DNA from: Methylobacterium tardum
Lineage (GTDB): Bacteria > Pseudomonadota > Alphaproteobacteria > Rhizobiales > Beijerinckiaceae
Direction: 5' to 3'
DNA: 64,000 bases
Assembly: GCF_023546765.1 (NCBI RefSeq)
Contig: NZ_CP097484.1
Span: 3,008,001 to 3,072,000, forward strand
Part shown: one piece after another, positions 25,297 to 34,908 of the stretch
Layout of the letters: each line of letters starts with the position of its first letter
Position numbering within the stretch: the stretch's first letter is position 1
The notes under the pieces: model-generated
What the model was told of the DNA's origin: nothing
Databases searched by the model: none
What the model saw: the letters and a program-made list of their open reading frames with translations, nothing else
Translations under genes and position numbers: made by a program

Positions 25297-26466
25297 GTGA
25301 CGACCCCGACCCGCATCCTTCTAATCGGCGATGACGCCGTCGACCGGGCGGCCGTGCGCCGGGCGCTAGCCAAGTCCGGCCTTAAGCACACGCTGACGGA
25401 GGCGTCGGGAGGCGACGAGGGCCTGCGCCTCGCCGCGGAGGAAACCTTCGACTGCGTGCTGCTCGATTACCGGCTGCCGGGCATCGACACGTTCGCGCTG
25501 CTCAGGACGCTGCTGGCGGCCGAGGGGCAGGCGCGGGCGGTGCTGATGCTGACCGGCGAGGCCGACCCGGACCTCGCGACCCGGCTGATGCGGGCGGGGG
25601 CGCTGGACTACCTGGACAAGGCCGAGGTCACGCCCTCCGGCCTGGCCCGTGCGATCCGCTACGCCGAGGCCCGACAAGCCTTCCAGGCGGAGCTCGCCGC
25701 GGCGCGGCGCGAGGCGGAGGCGAAGTCGCTCGAACTCGACACGTTGAACCGGCAGAAGTCCCTCCTGTTCTCGATCATCGCGCACGACTTACGCAATCCT
25801 TTCCAGGCGCTGCTCGGATTGTCGGAGGTGTTGGGCAAGGCCGTCGCAGCGCGCGACCCCGCGTCCGTCGAGCGCCGGGCGAAGGGCATCCACGAGGCGG
25901 CGACGCAGGCCTATGACCTGCTCGAAAGCCTGTTCTCCTGGGCGAGCCTGCAGATGGACACGATGGCGGTGGCCCTGACCGACGTCGTCCTCGACGCCCT
26001 TGCCGCCGAGGTGATGCAGGGTGCGTCCGAGGCTGCCGCCGATAAGGGGATCGGCCTGGTAGTGACGTGCGACCGGGTCGTCGTTCGGGCACAGCGGGAC
26101 ATGCTCGCCACGGTGCTGCGCAACCTCGTGAGCAACGCGGTCAAGTTCACGCTGCCGGGCGGGACCGTCACGGTGTCGGGTCGGAGCGACGCTGACGAGG
26201 TCGAGATCTCGGTGACGGACACCGGCGTCGGCATGCCGCCGGGCAAGGTCGATGACCTGTTCCGGCTAGACAGGCGGACGACAACGAACGGCACCGCCGG
26301 CGAGCGTGGGAGCGGGCTTGGCCTGTTGCTCTGTCGGGACCTCGTCGAGCGCCAGGGGGGCGTGCTGACCGTGACGAGCGTCATCGACCGTGGGACGACC
26401 TTCCGGTTTCGGCTGCCGGCCCCCGCCTTGTCCAAGCCGGTGTCGTCGGTCACGGCGGTCACCTGA
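25297..26466 (+). CDS. Response-regulator/histidine-kinase hybrid (receiver first)
   Basis: A 389-residue protein from GTG 25297 with an N-terminal receiver (about 1-120: LLIGDDAVDRAAVRRALAKS, phosphoacceptor in CVLLDYRLPGIDTF, Thr in LMLTGEADPD, Lys in DYLDKAEVTP). A coiled linker follows, then a kinase core: His in SIIAHDLRNPFQALLGLSEV (about 165), N-box LRNLVSNAVKFTLPG, G1 DTGVGMPPG and G2 ERGSGLGLLLCRDLVERQGG. It has no membrane segment. The receiver may gate the kinase downstream of the adjacent pair. It is the last gene of that operon; the Crp gene starts 168 bp later. Confidence 0.87.
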   Translation: MTTPTRILLIGDDAVDRAAVRRALAKSGLKHTLTEASGGDEGLRLAAEETFDCVLLDYRLPGIDTFALLRTLLAAEGQARAVLMLTGEADPDLATRLMRAGALDYLDKAEVTPSGLARAIRYAEARQAFQAELAAARREAEAKSLELDTLNRQKSLLFSIIAHDLRNPFQALLGLSEVLGKAVAARDPASVERRAKGIHEAATQAYDLLESLFSWASLQMDTMAVALTDVVLDALAAEVMQGASEAAADKGIGLVVTCDRVVVRAQRDMLATVLRNLVSNAVKFTLPGGTVTVSGRSDADEVEISVTDTGVGMPPGKVDDLFRLDRRTTTNGTAGERGSGLGLLLCRDLVERQGGVLTVTSVIDRGTTFRFRLPAPALSKPVSSVTAVT

Positions 26467-26559
26467 CCCCACCGGCGGGCACCGCCCGTCGCCAACCGGC
26501 ATCGGTCGAGGCGACTGACGCCCGAAAACCTGCGCCGTGGCGTTCACTTCGTCGCCAGT

Positions 26560-26575
26560 TGTCAGATATCGGACA
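26560..26575. promoter_or_regulatory. 16-bp palindrome ahead of the Crp-family gene
   Basis: TGTCAGATATCGGACA is a palindrome with one mismatched pair, centred 68 bp before the GTG start. It is a plausible operator for the regulator itself or for another factor. Confidence 0.35.
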
Positions 26576-26634
26576 TCTTCGCGCACGGAAGTCCGCTACT
26601 GGACAATTCTGCCGCGCCGGCCCGGACCACTCCC

Positions 26635-27444
26635 GTGAACGCCAGAAATTTGCCTTCCATCGACGGCAACCTGCTGCTCGAAGCCCTCGACGCGACGGAC
26701 CGCGCCTTGCTGGCCCCACACGTCGAACGTCGCGAGGTCAGTCGCGGCGACGTGCTGTTTCGCGCCGGCGACGACGTCAGCCACGTCACTTTCCCCGTCC
26801 AACGCTGCGTCGTCACGCTGGTGGTGCCGCTCGTCGACGGGAAGTCGGTTGAGACCGCGACGATAGGCCGGGAGGGCGCCATGGGTGGCGTCGTCAGCCA
26901 CGGTTACCTTCCGGCGTTCGGGCAGGCGGTCGTCCAGGTCGGTGGCTCAGTCATCCGGATCGATGCCGCACGTCTGTCCGAGGCCAAGCACGTGTCCAAG
27001 GGCATTCGCGACCTGTTCGTGCGCTACGCCGACTGCCTCTTGGCGCAGGTGCTGCAATCGGTGGCCTGCAACGCTGCCCATACCATCGAACGGCGTTGCC
27101 TGCGTTGGCTCCTGACCCTTCAGGACCGGATCGGCACCGCCGAGCTGCCGGTCACCCACGAACTCCTGGCCGATATGCTCGGCGTGAGACGGGCGTACCT
27201 GACCGAGGTGCTCGGCCGCATGCAGCGCGAAGGCCTGATCGCCATTGGACACGGGCGCATCACGCTGCCGGACCGGATCCGCGCCGAGGCCGGGGCCTGC
27301 GAGTGCCATGCCACCGTGCGACGGCACTTCGAGGAGGTGATGGGGGCCGTTTACGCACCTGGCGGGCGGATCATCGCCGTCGACGTCGCCGAGCCCGAGA
27401 GGCTCCGGCCGCCATCGACGGTCGTGCGGGAGGGGAGCCCGTGA
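26635..27444 (+). CDS. Crp/Fnr family transcriptional regulator
   Basis: A 269-residue regulator from GTG 26635. The cyclic-nucleotide-binding-like beta roll (about 15-130: VERREVSRGDVLFRAGDDVS, then TATIGREGAMGGVVSHG) lacks an Fnr-type N-terminal cysteine cluster. The C-terminal winged helix has LPVTHELLADMLGVRRAYLTEVLGRMQREGLI as helix-turn-helix. Proteins of this shape in this group often lack recognisable cNMP-binding residues, so the signal is unknown. The stop overlaps the following kinase start (GTGA), linking it to the GAF/PAS kinase. Confidence 0.87.
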   Translation: MNARNLPSIDGNLLLEALDATDRALLAPHVERREVSRGDVLFRAGDDVSHVTFPVQRCVVTLVVPLVDGKSVETATIGREGAMGGVVSHGYLPAFGQAVVQVGGSVIRIDAARLSEAKHVSKGIRDLFVRYADCLLAQVLQSVACNAAHTIERRCLRWLLTLQDRIGTAELPVTHELLADMLGVRRAYLTEVLGRMQREGLIAIGHGRITLPDRIRAEAGACECHATVRRHFEEVMGAVYAPGGRIIAVDVAEPERLRPPSTVVREGSP

Positions 27445-30400
27445 ACCAAGTCATGCCCGTTGCCCGGATCGAGGAGGACGCGCGGCTTTCCGCGCTCGCG
27501 GCATTCGGCATCCTCGATACGCCGCCCGAACGCGGCTTCGGCGACATCGTCCATTTGGCCCGCCGCCTCTGCGCCGCGCCGGTGGCGCTGGTCAGCCTGG
27601 TCGACCGCGACCGGCAGTGGTTTAAGGCTCGCGCAGGCTTCCCGCCCTGCGAAACCGACCTCGACCGCTCGGTGTGCAAGTTCGTCCTTACCGAACCGGG
27701 CGTGCTGCAGATCCCGGACCTCACGCTGGACCCGCGCACCTGCGCCAACCCCTTGGTGACCGGCGAGCCGCACCTGCGCTTCTACGCCGGCGCGCCGCTG
27801 CGGACCCCCGAAGGCGAAGTCCTGGGAAGCCTCTGCGTAATCGACCACGCCCCGCGCCCGCGTGGGCTGACACCGGCCCAGGTCGAGGACCTTGAGCGCC
27901 TCGCGCGACAGGTGATGAACCAATTGGTGCTCCGCCGCGCCCTGGGCGAGCGGGACCGAGGCGAGCGCCAGCGTGCGGCGGTCGCCGAGACCCTCGCCGC
28001 GGTCGTGGCGACCGGAGGCGATCTCGACGCGAGTTTCAGGGCGGTGCTGGCCGGCGCCATGCGTGCCGTGCCGGCAGCGGAGGCCGGGGCGGTCGAAATG
28101 CGCGACGGCGAGGATCTCGTCTATCGCGCGGTCACCGACAACCTTGCGCCGCATCTCGGTCTACGTCTCCCAGTCCAGGGGAGCCTCGCCGGCGCTTGCC
28201 TCAGGGAGAGCGTCCCGCTCCTCGTCCCGGATGTCCTCCAAGACCCGCGGGCGAAGCGGGACGTGCTGGAGAGCCTGCGCCTGCGCTCCTGCCTTCTGGT
28301 CCCGGTGCGCCGCGGCGGCACCGTGGTCGGCGTCCTGAAGCTGCAGTCGAGCCTGCCCGCCGCATTCTCTGAGGAAGACCTCAGGACCGCCACGGTTTTC
28401 GCCGCGACGGTCGCCACGGGCCTGGCCGAGGCGGGCGAGATCGCCGCCCGGAGCGAGGCATCGCGGACCGAGTATCGTCGCCGGGCGGTGTTCGACAGCG
28501 CGCACGACTACGCCATCATCGTCTTGGACCTCGAAGGCCGCGTCACCGACTGGAACTCCGGCGCGACGCGCATCCTGGGCTGGCACCCCGAGGAGATGTG
28601 CGGCGAGACCGCCGACGCGTTCTTCACGCCGGAGGACCGGCGCGATGGCATCCCGGACAAGGAGATGCGGTCCGCCATGGAGAACGGACGCGGCATCGGC
28701 GAGCGCTGGCACCTGCGCCGCGACGGCGAGCGCTTCTGGGCGAACGGCGAGATGATGGCGCTCCGCGACGACGCCGGCGCGGCCATCGGGTTCGTGAAGA
28801 TCCTGCGAGACCGGACCGAGCAGAAGGAAGCCGTCGCCCGGTTGGAGGAAAGCCGGGAGCGTTACCGGCTCGTCGCGCGGGCGACCAATGACACAATCTG
28901 GGACTGGGACTTGGCGACGAACCACGTCCTGTGGAACGAGGCTCTCAACGAAGCCTACGGCCATGCCTCCGGTACGGTCGAGCCGACCGGCGAATGGTGG
29001 ATCGCGCATATCCATCCCGAGGACCGCGCACGCGTCAATTCCTCGATCCACGCGGTCATCGACGGCGCGGGCACGGCGTGGACCGAGGAGTATCGGTTCC
29101 TCCGTGCGGACGGCTCCCACGCGCACGTGCTCGACTGCGGCTACGTCATCCGCGACGCCGAAGGGCGGGCGAGGCGCATGATCGGCGCGATGCTTGACCT
29201 GAGCGACCGCAAGCAGGCGGAGGACGCCCTGCGCGAGAGCGAGCGGCGGTTCGCCCTGGAGCGCGGCCTGCTCCACGCGGTTTTCCAGCAGGCGCCAGTC
29301 GGGATCTCCATTGCGGGCGCCACGGCGGAGGTGCCTTCGGTCATCAATGCCAGGGCCGAGGAACTCCTCGGGCACGGGCTCGGGACCGAGGGCGACGCGC
29401 GCTACGTCTCATATGGCGCGCAGCATCCCGACGGGCGCCGCTACGAGCCGGGTGACTATCCGACGCTGCGGGCCCTGCGTCACGGCGAGACCGTGCGAGC
29501 CGAGGAGATGCATTATCGCAACGTCGCCACCGGCCTCGTCCGGCGCCTTGAGGTGTCGAGCGGCCCCGTGCGGGACGCGGACGGCACGATCCAGGCCGCG
29601 GTCACCGTGCTGGTCGACGTCGAGGACCAGCGCCGGGCGGAGGCGGAGGCGCGCAAGCTCGCCGCCCTCGTCGAGCAGTCGCGTGACTTCATCGGCCTCG
29701 CCGCGCCCGACGGGACGGTCGACTTCGTCAACGAGGCCGGCCGACTGCTTGTCGGGCTACCCGACCTTGCCGCGGCCCAGACTAACCGCATCCTCGACTA
29801 CTTCGTGCCCGATGAGCACGAGCGGATCCTTGCGGATGTCCTTCCCGCGGCCGGGCGTGACGGGTTCTGGGAGGGCGAGCTGCACTTCCGCAACTTCGCC
29901 ACAGGCGCGGACATACCCGTCCATTACAACATCTTCCCGGTCCGCGATCGCCCTGGCGCGTTGCTCGGCTACGGCACGGTCACCCGCGACCTGACGGATC
30001 AGCGCCTTGCCCGGCAGGCCCTGCAGGCAAGCGAGGCGTCGCTTCGGGCGGTCCTCGATACCGTACCGGTGGGCATCCTGTTCGCGGAAGCTCCATCGGG
30101 CCGCATCGTCGGCGGCAATCGCCGGCTGGAGGAGATTTTCCGCCACCCGGTGCTGCCCTCGCCTGACGCCGAGAGCTACGGGGAGTGGGTCGCCTTCCAC
30201 GAGGACGGACGGCGCGTCGAGCCGCACGAGTACCCGTTGAGCCGGATCATCCGCGAGGGTGCAGAACACGCGGCGCTCGAATGCCAATACCAACGCGGCG
30301 ACGGCACCCTGGTCTGGATCGAGATCGTCGGCGTACCGATGTGCGACGATGCGGGCACAGTCGTCGGCGCCGTCGTGGCGGTCGCCGACATCGACGTCCG

Positions 30401-31019
30401 ACGTCGTGCCGAGGAGCGGCAGGACCTGCTCAATCAGGAACTCTCGCACCGCATGAAGAACCTGCTGGCGATGGTGCAGGCCATCGCCGCCTCGACGTTG
30501 CGCGGCGCCACCGACATGGACGCCGCTCGCGAGGTCCTGGGCAGCCGTCTGGTCGCGCTCGGAAAGGCACACGACGTGCTCCTCGGCGGCGCCGCCGAGA
30601 GCGCATCCCTGGCGGCGGTGGTCCGCGAAGGCGTCGGCGTGCAGGAATCGGCTGGTCGGCGCGTCGCGTTCGAGGGGCCGGACGTCGAGATCGGCGGCAA
30701 GGCCGCGCTGTCCCTGGCCCTTACGCTGCACGAGTTGACCACGAACGCGGTCAAGTACGGCTCGCTGTCGGTGCCCGACGGGGCGGTGGCGGTGACGGCC
30801 TCGCTGGTCGGGCCGGATGACGCGCCGCGGCTGCGCATCGCGTGGACCGAGCGCGGCGGCCCGTCTGTCGTACCGCCATCGCGAAAAGGGTTCGGGTCAC
30901 GGCTGATCGAGCGCGGGCTGACCGCGCAGGTCAACGCCAGCCTCTCCCTCGACTACCGTCCGGAGGGCGTGGTCTGCATCATCGAGGCGTCGTTGGCCGA
31001 CTTCCAGGCGGTCGTTTGA
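27441..31019 (+). CDS. Large GAF/multi-PAS HWE-family histidine kinase
   Basis: A cytoplasmic sensor kinase of 1192 residues from GTG 27441 (AGGGGAG at 27431-27437), overlapping the Crp stop. Domain order by residue: GAF about 10-165 (LVSLVDRDRQWFKARAGF), GAF about 180-335, then five PAS domains near 345-465, 470-595, 603-735, 739-855 and 860-990, and an HWE kinase from about 995. HWE hallmarks are LSHRMKNLLAMVQAIAAST (phosphoacceptor His), LALTLHELTTNAVKYGSLS and IAWTERGGPSVV (the WxE motif). PAS1 is closely similar to the PAS in the truncated gene at 34269. It probably signals to a receiver such as the one just downstream. Confidence 0.9.
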   Translation: MNQVMPVARIEEDARLSALAAFGILDTPPERGFGDIVHLARRLCAAPVALVSLVDRDRQWFKARAGFPPCETDLDRSVCKFVLTEPGVLQIPDLTLDPRTCANPLVTGEPHLRFYAGAPLRTPEGEVLGSLCVIDHAPRPRGLTPAQVEDLERLARQVMNQLVLRRALGERDRGERQRAAVAETLAAVVATGGDLDASFRAVLAGAMRAVPAAEAGAVEMRDGEDLVYRAVTDNLAPHLGLRLPVQGSLAGACLRESVPLLVPDVLQDPRAKRDVLESLRLRSCLLVPVRRGGTVVGVLKLQSSLPAAFSEEDLRTATVFAATVATGLAEAGEIAARSEASRTEYRRRAVFDSAHDYAIIVLDLEGRVTDWNSGATRILGWHPEEMCGETADAFFTPEDRRDGIPDKEMRSAMENGRGIGERWHLRRDGERFWANGEMMALRDDAGAAIGFVKILRDRTEQKEAVARLEESRERYRLVARATNDTIWDWDLATNHVLWNEALNEAYGHASGTVEPTGEWWIAHIHPEDRARVNSSIHAVIDGAGTAWTEEYRFLRADGSHAHVLDCGYVIRDAEGRARRMIGAMLDLSDRKQAEDALRESERRFALERGLLHAVFQQAPVGISIAGATAEVPSVINARAEELLGHGLGTEGDARYVSYGAQHPDGRRYEPGDYPTLRALRHGETVRAEEMHYRNVATGLVRRLEVSSGPVRDADGTIQAAVTVLVDVEDQRRAEAEARKLAALVEQSRDFIGLAAPDGTVDFVNEAGRLLVGLPDLAAAQTNRILDYFVPDEHERILADVLPAAGRDGFWEGELHFRNFATGADIPVHYNIFPVRDRPGALLGYGTVTRDLTDQRLARQALQASEASLRAVLDTVPVGILFAEAPSGRIVGGNRRLEEIFRHPVLPSPDAESYGEWVAFHEDGRRVEPHEYPLSRIIREGAEHAALECQYQRGDGTLVWIEIVGVPMCDDAGTVVGAVVAVADIDVRRRAEERQDLLNQELSHRMKNLLAMVQAIAASTLRGATDMDAAREVLGSRLVALGKAHDVLLGGAAESASLAAVVREGVGVQESAGRRVAFEGPDVEIGGKAALSLALTLHELTTNAVKYGSLSVPDGAVAVTASLVGPDDAPRLRIAWTERGGPSVVPPSRKGFGSRLIERGLTAQVNASLSLDYRPEGVVCIIEASLADFQAVV

Positions 31020-31063
31020 CCGTGCGGAGCAACAAAGGGTCGGGCGGGCCGTTGCCGCTTGCC

Positions 31064-31448
31064 ATGACCGATGCCCCGAACGCGAAGACCGCCCTGGTGG
31101 TCGAGGACGAGATGCTGTTCCGCCTGGAGGTCCGCGACCTCCTCGAAGCGGAGGGCTACGCAGTGGTCGAGGCCGGCAACGTCGGCCGTGGCGCTCGAAC
31201 GGCTCGGCGACGAGGTCATGCTGGTGGTGACCGACGTGCGCATGCCGGGGCAGATGGATGGCCTGGCGCTCGCGCGCGAGGTCACCCGCCACCGGCCGGA
31301 CGTGGCCGTCGTCGTCGTGTCGGCGCAGGTGACCCCGCGGCCGGGCGAATTGCCGGACCACGTCCCCTTCGTCGAGCGGCCGTTCTTGGAGATCCGCCTC
31401 CGCGACGCGGTCAATCGCGCTGTGGCGGCCAGGACCGTGCCCCGATGA
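31064..31448 (+). pseudogene. Response regulator receiver, frameshifted
   Basis: The first part reads MTDAPNAKTALVVEDEMLFR and EVRDLLEAEGYAVVEAGNV in one frame. After about 31184 the receiver continues only in another frame: VALERLGDEVMLVVTDVRMPGQMDGLALA, VVVVSAQVTPRPGELPDHVP and FVERPFLEIRLRDAV. Removing one G at 31184/31185 restores a 127-residue receiver with the acidic pair, phosphoacceptor Asp (VVTDVRMPG) and the Lys-position block, and makes it collinear with the intact regulator at 48654-49028. A real +1 insertion or a sequence error cannot be told apart here. An alternative GTG start is at 31022. The partner is probably the HWE kinase upstream. Confidence 0.75.
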
Positions 31449-31575
31449 GGCCGACGAGGCTACTCGCCGCCAACCGGCACGAGCTCGTGACCGGACTAAA
31501 GGACGCATCCCATGCCTGCTCCGGCGCCTTCCAAAGCGTTGGTCCCCGCATGGATGCCGGTTAAGGACCGGGGCC

Positions 31576-34017
31576 ATGAGCATCGAGGATCTTCGGGGGG
31601 AGGTCGAGCGGCTGCGTCGACGCGAGAGCGAGCTGATGGCGGAGAATTCCCGCCTGCGCGCCGGTCGGGAACCGGACGCTCCCCCGACCGCCAGCGAGGC
31701 CGGCGTCGGGACCCTGAGGCCGGACTTGTTGTTCACCGCCGCCGACAAGACCCGGATGGCGATGATCGTCACCGACCCGAACCTGCCCGACAATCCCATC
31801 GTCTTCGCCAACCGCGCCTTCCTGGAGCTCTCCGGCTACGCGGCCGAGGAACTTATCGGGCGCAATTGCCGCTTCCTCCAGGGGGCGAAAACCAACCCAG
31901 CCCACGTGGCCCGAATCCGGAAGGCCATCGCCGCCCGGCGGGACGTCGTCGTTGAATTGCTGAACTACCGGCGCGACGGCAGCACCTTCGTGAACGAGCT
32001 CTACGTCAGCCCGGTCTTCGGCCCGCACGGCGAGCTCCTGTTCTTCTTCGGCAGCCAACTCGACCTCACGCGCTTTCGGGAGCAGGAGGGCCACGCCGTA
32101 CGGCGGGGCTCCTCCTTCCGCAGCCTGCTGGAGGACGGCGAGGCCGGGTTCTGCATCATCGAGATGCGCTTCGACGCGGAAGGCAGGGCCGAGGATTACC
32201 GTTTTGTCGAGGTCAACCCCGCCTTCGAGCGCCAGTCCGGGCTCGCGAACGCGGAGGGCCGCTGGATGCGCGAGCTCGAACCGGAGCTTGAGCGGCACTG
32301 GTTCGACACTTACGGCGAGGTCGCCCGCACGGGACGCGACGCCCGGTTCAGGGGAGTGGCATCACGGTTAGGGCGCGCGTTCGACGTGCATGCAGTGCGC
32401 ATCGGCAGCCAAGCGCAGAACCGGGTCGCCGTGCTGTTCGAGGACGCCACCTCCAGGCAGGAGGATGAGGAGCGGCGGGAAGCACGGGACCGCGATCATC
32501 TGGTTGAGCGCGACTTGGTCTGGAGGACGAACCGCGACCTCCTCGTCGCCTGCGGCCTCGACGGAACCGTCCGCGCGGTCAACCCGGCCTGGGCGGAGAC
32601 GCTCGGCTGGACGGCCGGCAGCCTCGTCGGCAGCCGGATCGACACCCTCGTGCACGCCGACGACCGAGAGGCCGCGACGCACGCCTTCGAAACGCTGAGT
32701 GCCGGTCAACCTCTCTCCGACCTAGACGTGCGGTTCAGGACCGCGGACGGCGGACATCGCTGGATTTCCTGGAACGCCATCCCGCAGGGGGACCGCTTCC
32801 ACGCCACCGGCCGGGACGTGACCGAGCGCCGGGCCCTGGAGGAGCAGCTGCGCCAGTCCCAGAAAATGGAGGCGGTCGGGCAGCTCACCGGGGGCGTCGC
32901 GCACGATTTCAACAACCTGCTTACCGTCATCAAGTCGTCGACCGACCTGCTGAAGCGACCGAGCCTGAGTGAGGAACGCCGGGTCCGCTACGTCGACGCC
33001 ATCTCCGACACGGTCGACCGAGCCGCCAAGCTGACCAGCCAGTTGCTGGCATTCGCGCGCCGGCAGGCGCTGCGCCCCGCGGTCTTCGACGTCGCCCAGT
33101 CGGTGTCCGCCATCGCCGACATGGTCGGCACCCTGACCGGCGCCCGCATCCAGGTCGAGACCGACACGGACGCCGGGGTCGATGGCGCCGGCAGGAGGGT
33201 GTCCTGCCACGTCGACGCCGATCCAAGCCAGTTCGATACGGCGCTTGTGAACCTGGTCGTGAATGCCCGCGACGCGATGCAGGGCGAGGGCCGCCTGCGC
33301 ATCGCGGTCAGGCGCGCCGACCGCATTCCGGCCCTGCGCTCGCATCCGGCCCTGCCGGGCGACTTCGTGGCGGTTTCGGTCTCGGACACCGGAGCCGGCA
33401 TCGAGGCCGACCTGCTCGAACGCATCTTCGAGCCCTTCTTCACGACGAAGGGCGTCGGGCACGGCACCGGGCTCGGCCTGAGCCAAGTGTTCGGCTTCGC
33501 CAAGCAGTCGGGTGGCGACGTCGGGGTCGACAGCGATGTCGGCGTCGGGACCACCTTCACCCTGTTCCTCCCGCGCTCCGCCGACGCCGAGGCGCGGGAA
33601 CCCGTGCGGGACGATCCGGGACCGCTCGCCGAGGGACACGGCACTCCGGTCCTGGTCGTTGAGGACAACGCGGAGGTCGGCGCCTTCGCGACCCAAGCCC
33701 TGATGGAACTCGGGTACAATGCCGCCTGGGTGAAGGACGCGCGGTCCGCCCTCGCCGAGATCGAGGCGTCGGGACAGCGGTTCGAGGTCGTGTTCTCCGA
33801 CGTGGTGATGCCCGGTATGAACGGGGTGGATCTCGCCCGGGAGATCCGGCGGCGCTGGCCTTACCTCCCGGTCGTGTTGACCTCCGGGTACAGCCACGTC
33901 CTGGCCTCCGAAGGCACCGATGGCTTTCCGCTGCTGGGCAAGCCTTACTCGGTCGCCGACCTCAGCAGGGCGCTCCGCAGGGCCTTGCGGGAGCGCTCCG
34001 CGCTGACGTTCGGCTGA
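31576..34017 (+). CDS. LOV-domain hybrid histidine kinase (candidate blue-light sensor)
   Basis: An 813-residue protein. A short coiled N-terminus (about 1-35) is followed by a LOV domain (about 55-165) with GRNCRFLQG, whose Cys98 forms the flavin adduct in LOV photoreceptors, and NYRRDGSTFVNELYVSPVF. Two further PAS-like domains follow (about 175-300 and 315-420). The kinase core has GGVAHDFNNLLTVIKSS (phosphoacceptor His443), NLVVNARDAM, DTGAGIEADLLERIFEPFFTT and GTGLGLSQVFGFAKQSGG. The C-terminal receiver (about 690-805) has VVEDNAEV and the phosphoacceptor Asp742 in VVFSDVVMPGMNGVDLA. It is cytoplasmic. Light absorption is inferred from the motif only. Confidence 0.9.
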   Translation: MSIEDLRGEVERLRRRESELMAENSRLRAGREPDAPPTASEAGVGTLRPDLLFTAADKTRMAMIVTDPNLPDNPIVFANRAFLELSGYAAEELIGRNCRFLQGAKTNPAHVARIRKAIAARRDVVVELLNYRRDGSTFVNELYVSPVFGPHGELLFFFGSQLDLTRFREQEGHAVRRGSSFRSLLEDGEAGFCIIEMRFDAEGRAEDYRFVEVNPAFERQSGLANAEGRWMRELEPELERHWFDTYGEVARTGRDARFRGVASRLGRAFDVHAVRIGSQAQNRVAVLFEDATSRQEDEERREARDRDHLVERDLVWRTNRDLLVACGLDGTVRAVNPAWAETLGWTAGSLVGSRIDTLVHADDREAATHAFETLSAGQPLSDLDVRFRTADGGHRWISWNAIPQGDRFHATGRDVTERRALEEQLRQSQKMEAVGQLTGGVAHDFNNLLTVIKSSTDLLKRPSLSEERRVRYVDAISDTVDRAAKLTSQLLAFARRQALRPAVFDVAQSVSAIADMVGTLTGARIQVETDTDAGVDGAGRRVSCHVDADPSQFDTALVNLVVNARDAMQGEGRLRIAVRRADRIPALRSHPALPGDFVAVSVSDTGAGIEADLLERIFEPFFTTKGVGHGTGLGLSQVFGFAKQSGGDVGVDSDVGVGTTFTLFLPRSADAEAREPVRDDPGPLAEGHGTPVLVVEDNAEVGAFATQALMELGYNAAWVKDARSALAEIEASGQRFEVVFSDVVMPGMNGVDLAREIRRRWPYLPVVLTSGYSHVLASEGTDGFPLLGKPYSVADLSRALRRALRERSALTFG

Positions 34018-34251
34018 GCCCGGACCGCGCGGTCTGAAGCGTCGGCAGGCCGCGGGTGCGACACCCGCGCCGACCGCTACGGTACATGATTGCGGAGCGG
34101 GATGGGCATGGCCTACGTCTCCGCTGCCGTCCGAGCCCGTTCGTCCTATCTCGGCGGGCGGGATGCTTCCGTCCACCCCAGTCGGTCACCCGGTTTGATC
34201 ACGCTCTCGCCCGCCCTCCCAACGGCCACTCGTCCGGAGCCGCCTTCTACC

Positions 34252-34258
34252 AAGGAGG
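34252..34258 (+). promoter_or_regulatory. Ribosome-binding site fixing the GTG start at 34269
   Basis: AAGGAGG, 10 bases before GTG 34269, decides this start over longer in-frame extensions from 34056. Confidence 0.75.
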
Positions 34259-34268
34259 GAGCGCGTCC

Positions 34269-34883
34269 GTGAGTGAGCCCAAGATCGAGCGGCTCCGGCG
34301 GCGCGAACGCGAGCTGGAGGCGGAGGTGGCGCGCCTTCGTGGCGGGGGCACCTCGCCTCAGGCCGGCCATTACGAGGCGGTCTTCGACAGCGCGGTCGAT
34401 TTCGCCATCATCACCTCGGACCGGGACGGCAGGGTCACGTCCTGGAACCCGGGGGCGGAACGCATCCTGGGCTGGTCCGCCGCCGAGATGCTCGGTCTGC
34501 CGACCGGGACCTTCTTCACGCCCGAGGACCGAGCGGTGGGGCAGCCCGCCAGTGAGATGCGGCGCGCCGCCGAGGCCGGGCGCGCGTCCGACGAGCGCTG
34601 GCACCTGCGCAAGGACGGCTCCCGCCTCTGGGCCAGCGGCGAGCTGATGCCGCTGCGCGGCCGCGGCGGCTCGGACCTTGGCTTCCTCAAGATCCTGCGC
34701 GACCGCACCGAGTCTACGGCACGGGAGGGCGAGACCCGCCGCGTCCGCGACGAGCTCCAGGTCGTCACGGACGTGCTGCCGGTGCTGATCTCCTTCATCG
34801 ACCAGCTTTCACAACTCCAATCGTGCTCGCCCGATCGACTTGGTGGCCGCTCTCGATGTTTTGATCGAGTCATCATGTCTTGA
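34269..34883 (+). CDS. PAS-domain kinase fragment, truncated after the first PAS
   Basis: 204 residues from GTG 34269. A coiled start (KIERLRRRERELEAEVARLR) is followed by a full PAS domain (about 38-155: YEAVFDSAVDFAIITSDRDG, RVTSWNPGAERILGWSAAEM, RWHLRKDGSRLWASGELMPL, FLKILRDRTE) closely related to PAS1 of the 1192-residue kinase. The reading continues ELQVVTDVLPVLISFID, the normal opening of a next PAS domain, then switches near 34800 to unrelated sequence (QLSQLQSCSPDRLGG) and stops. Base composition drops at the same point. It is therefore likely the 5' remnant of a longer kinase gene cut by a rearrangement. The PAS module itself could still be expressed. Confidence 0.75.
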   Translation: MSEPKIERLRRRERELEAEVARLRGGGTSPQAGHYEAVFDSAVDFAIITSDRDGRVTSWNPGAERILGWSAAEMLGLPTGTFFTPEDRAVGQPASEMRRAAEAGRASDERWHLRKDGSRLWASGELMPLRGRGGSDLGFLKILRDRTESTAREGETRRVRDELQVVTDVLPVLISFIDQLSQLQSCSPDRLGGRSRCFDRVIMS

Positions 34884-34908
34884 AAGATTCTAGAATTCAG
34901 GCCGCAGC

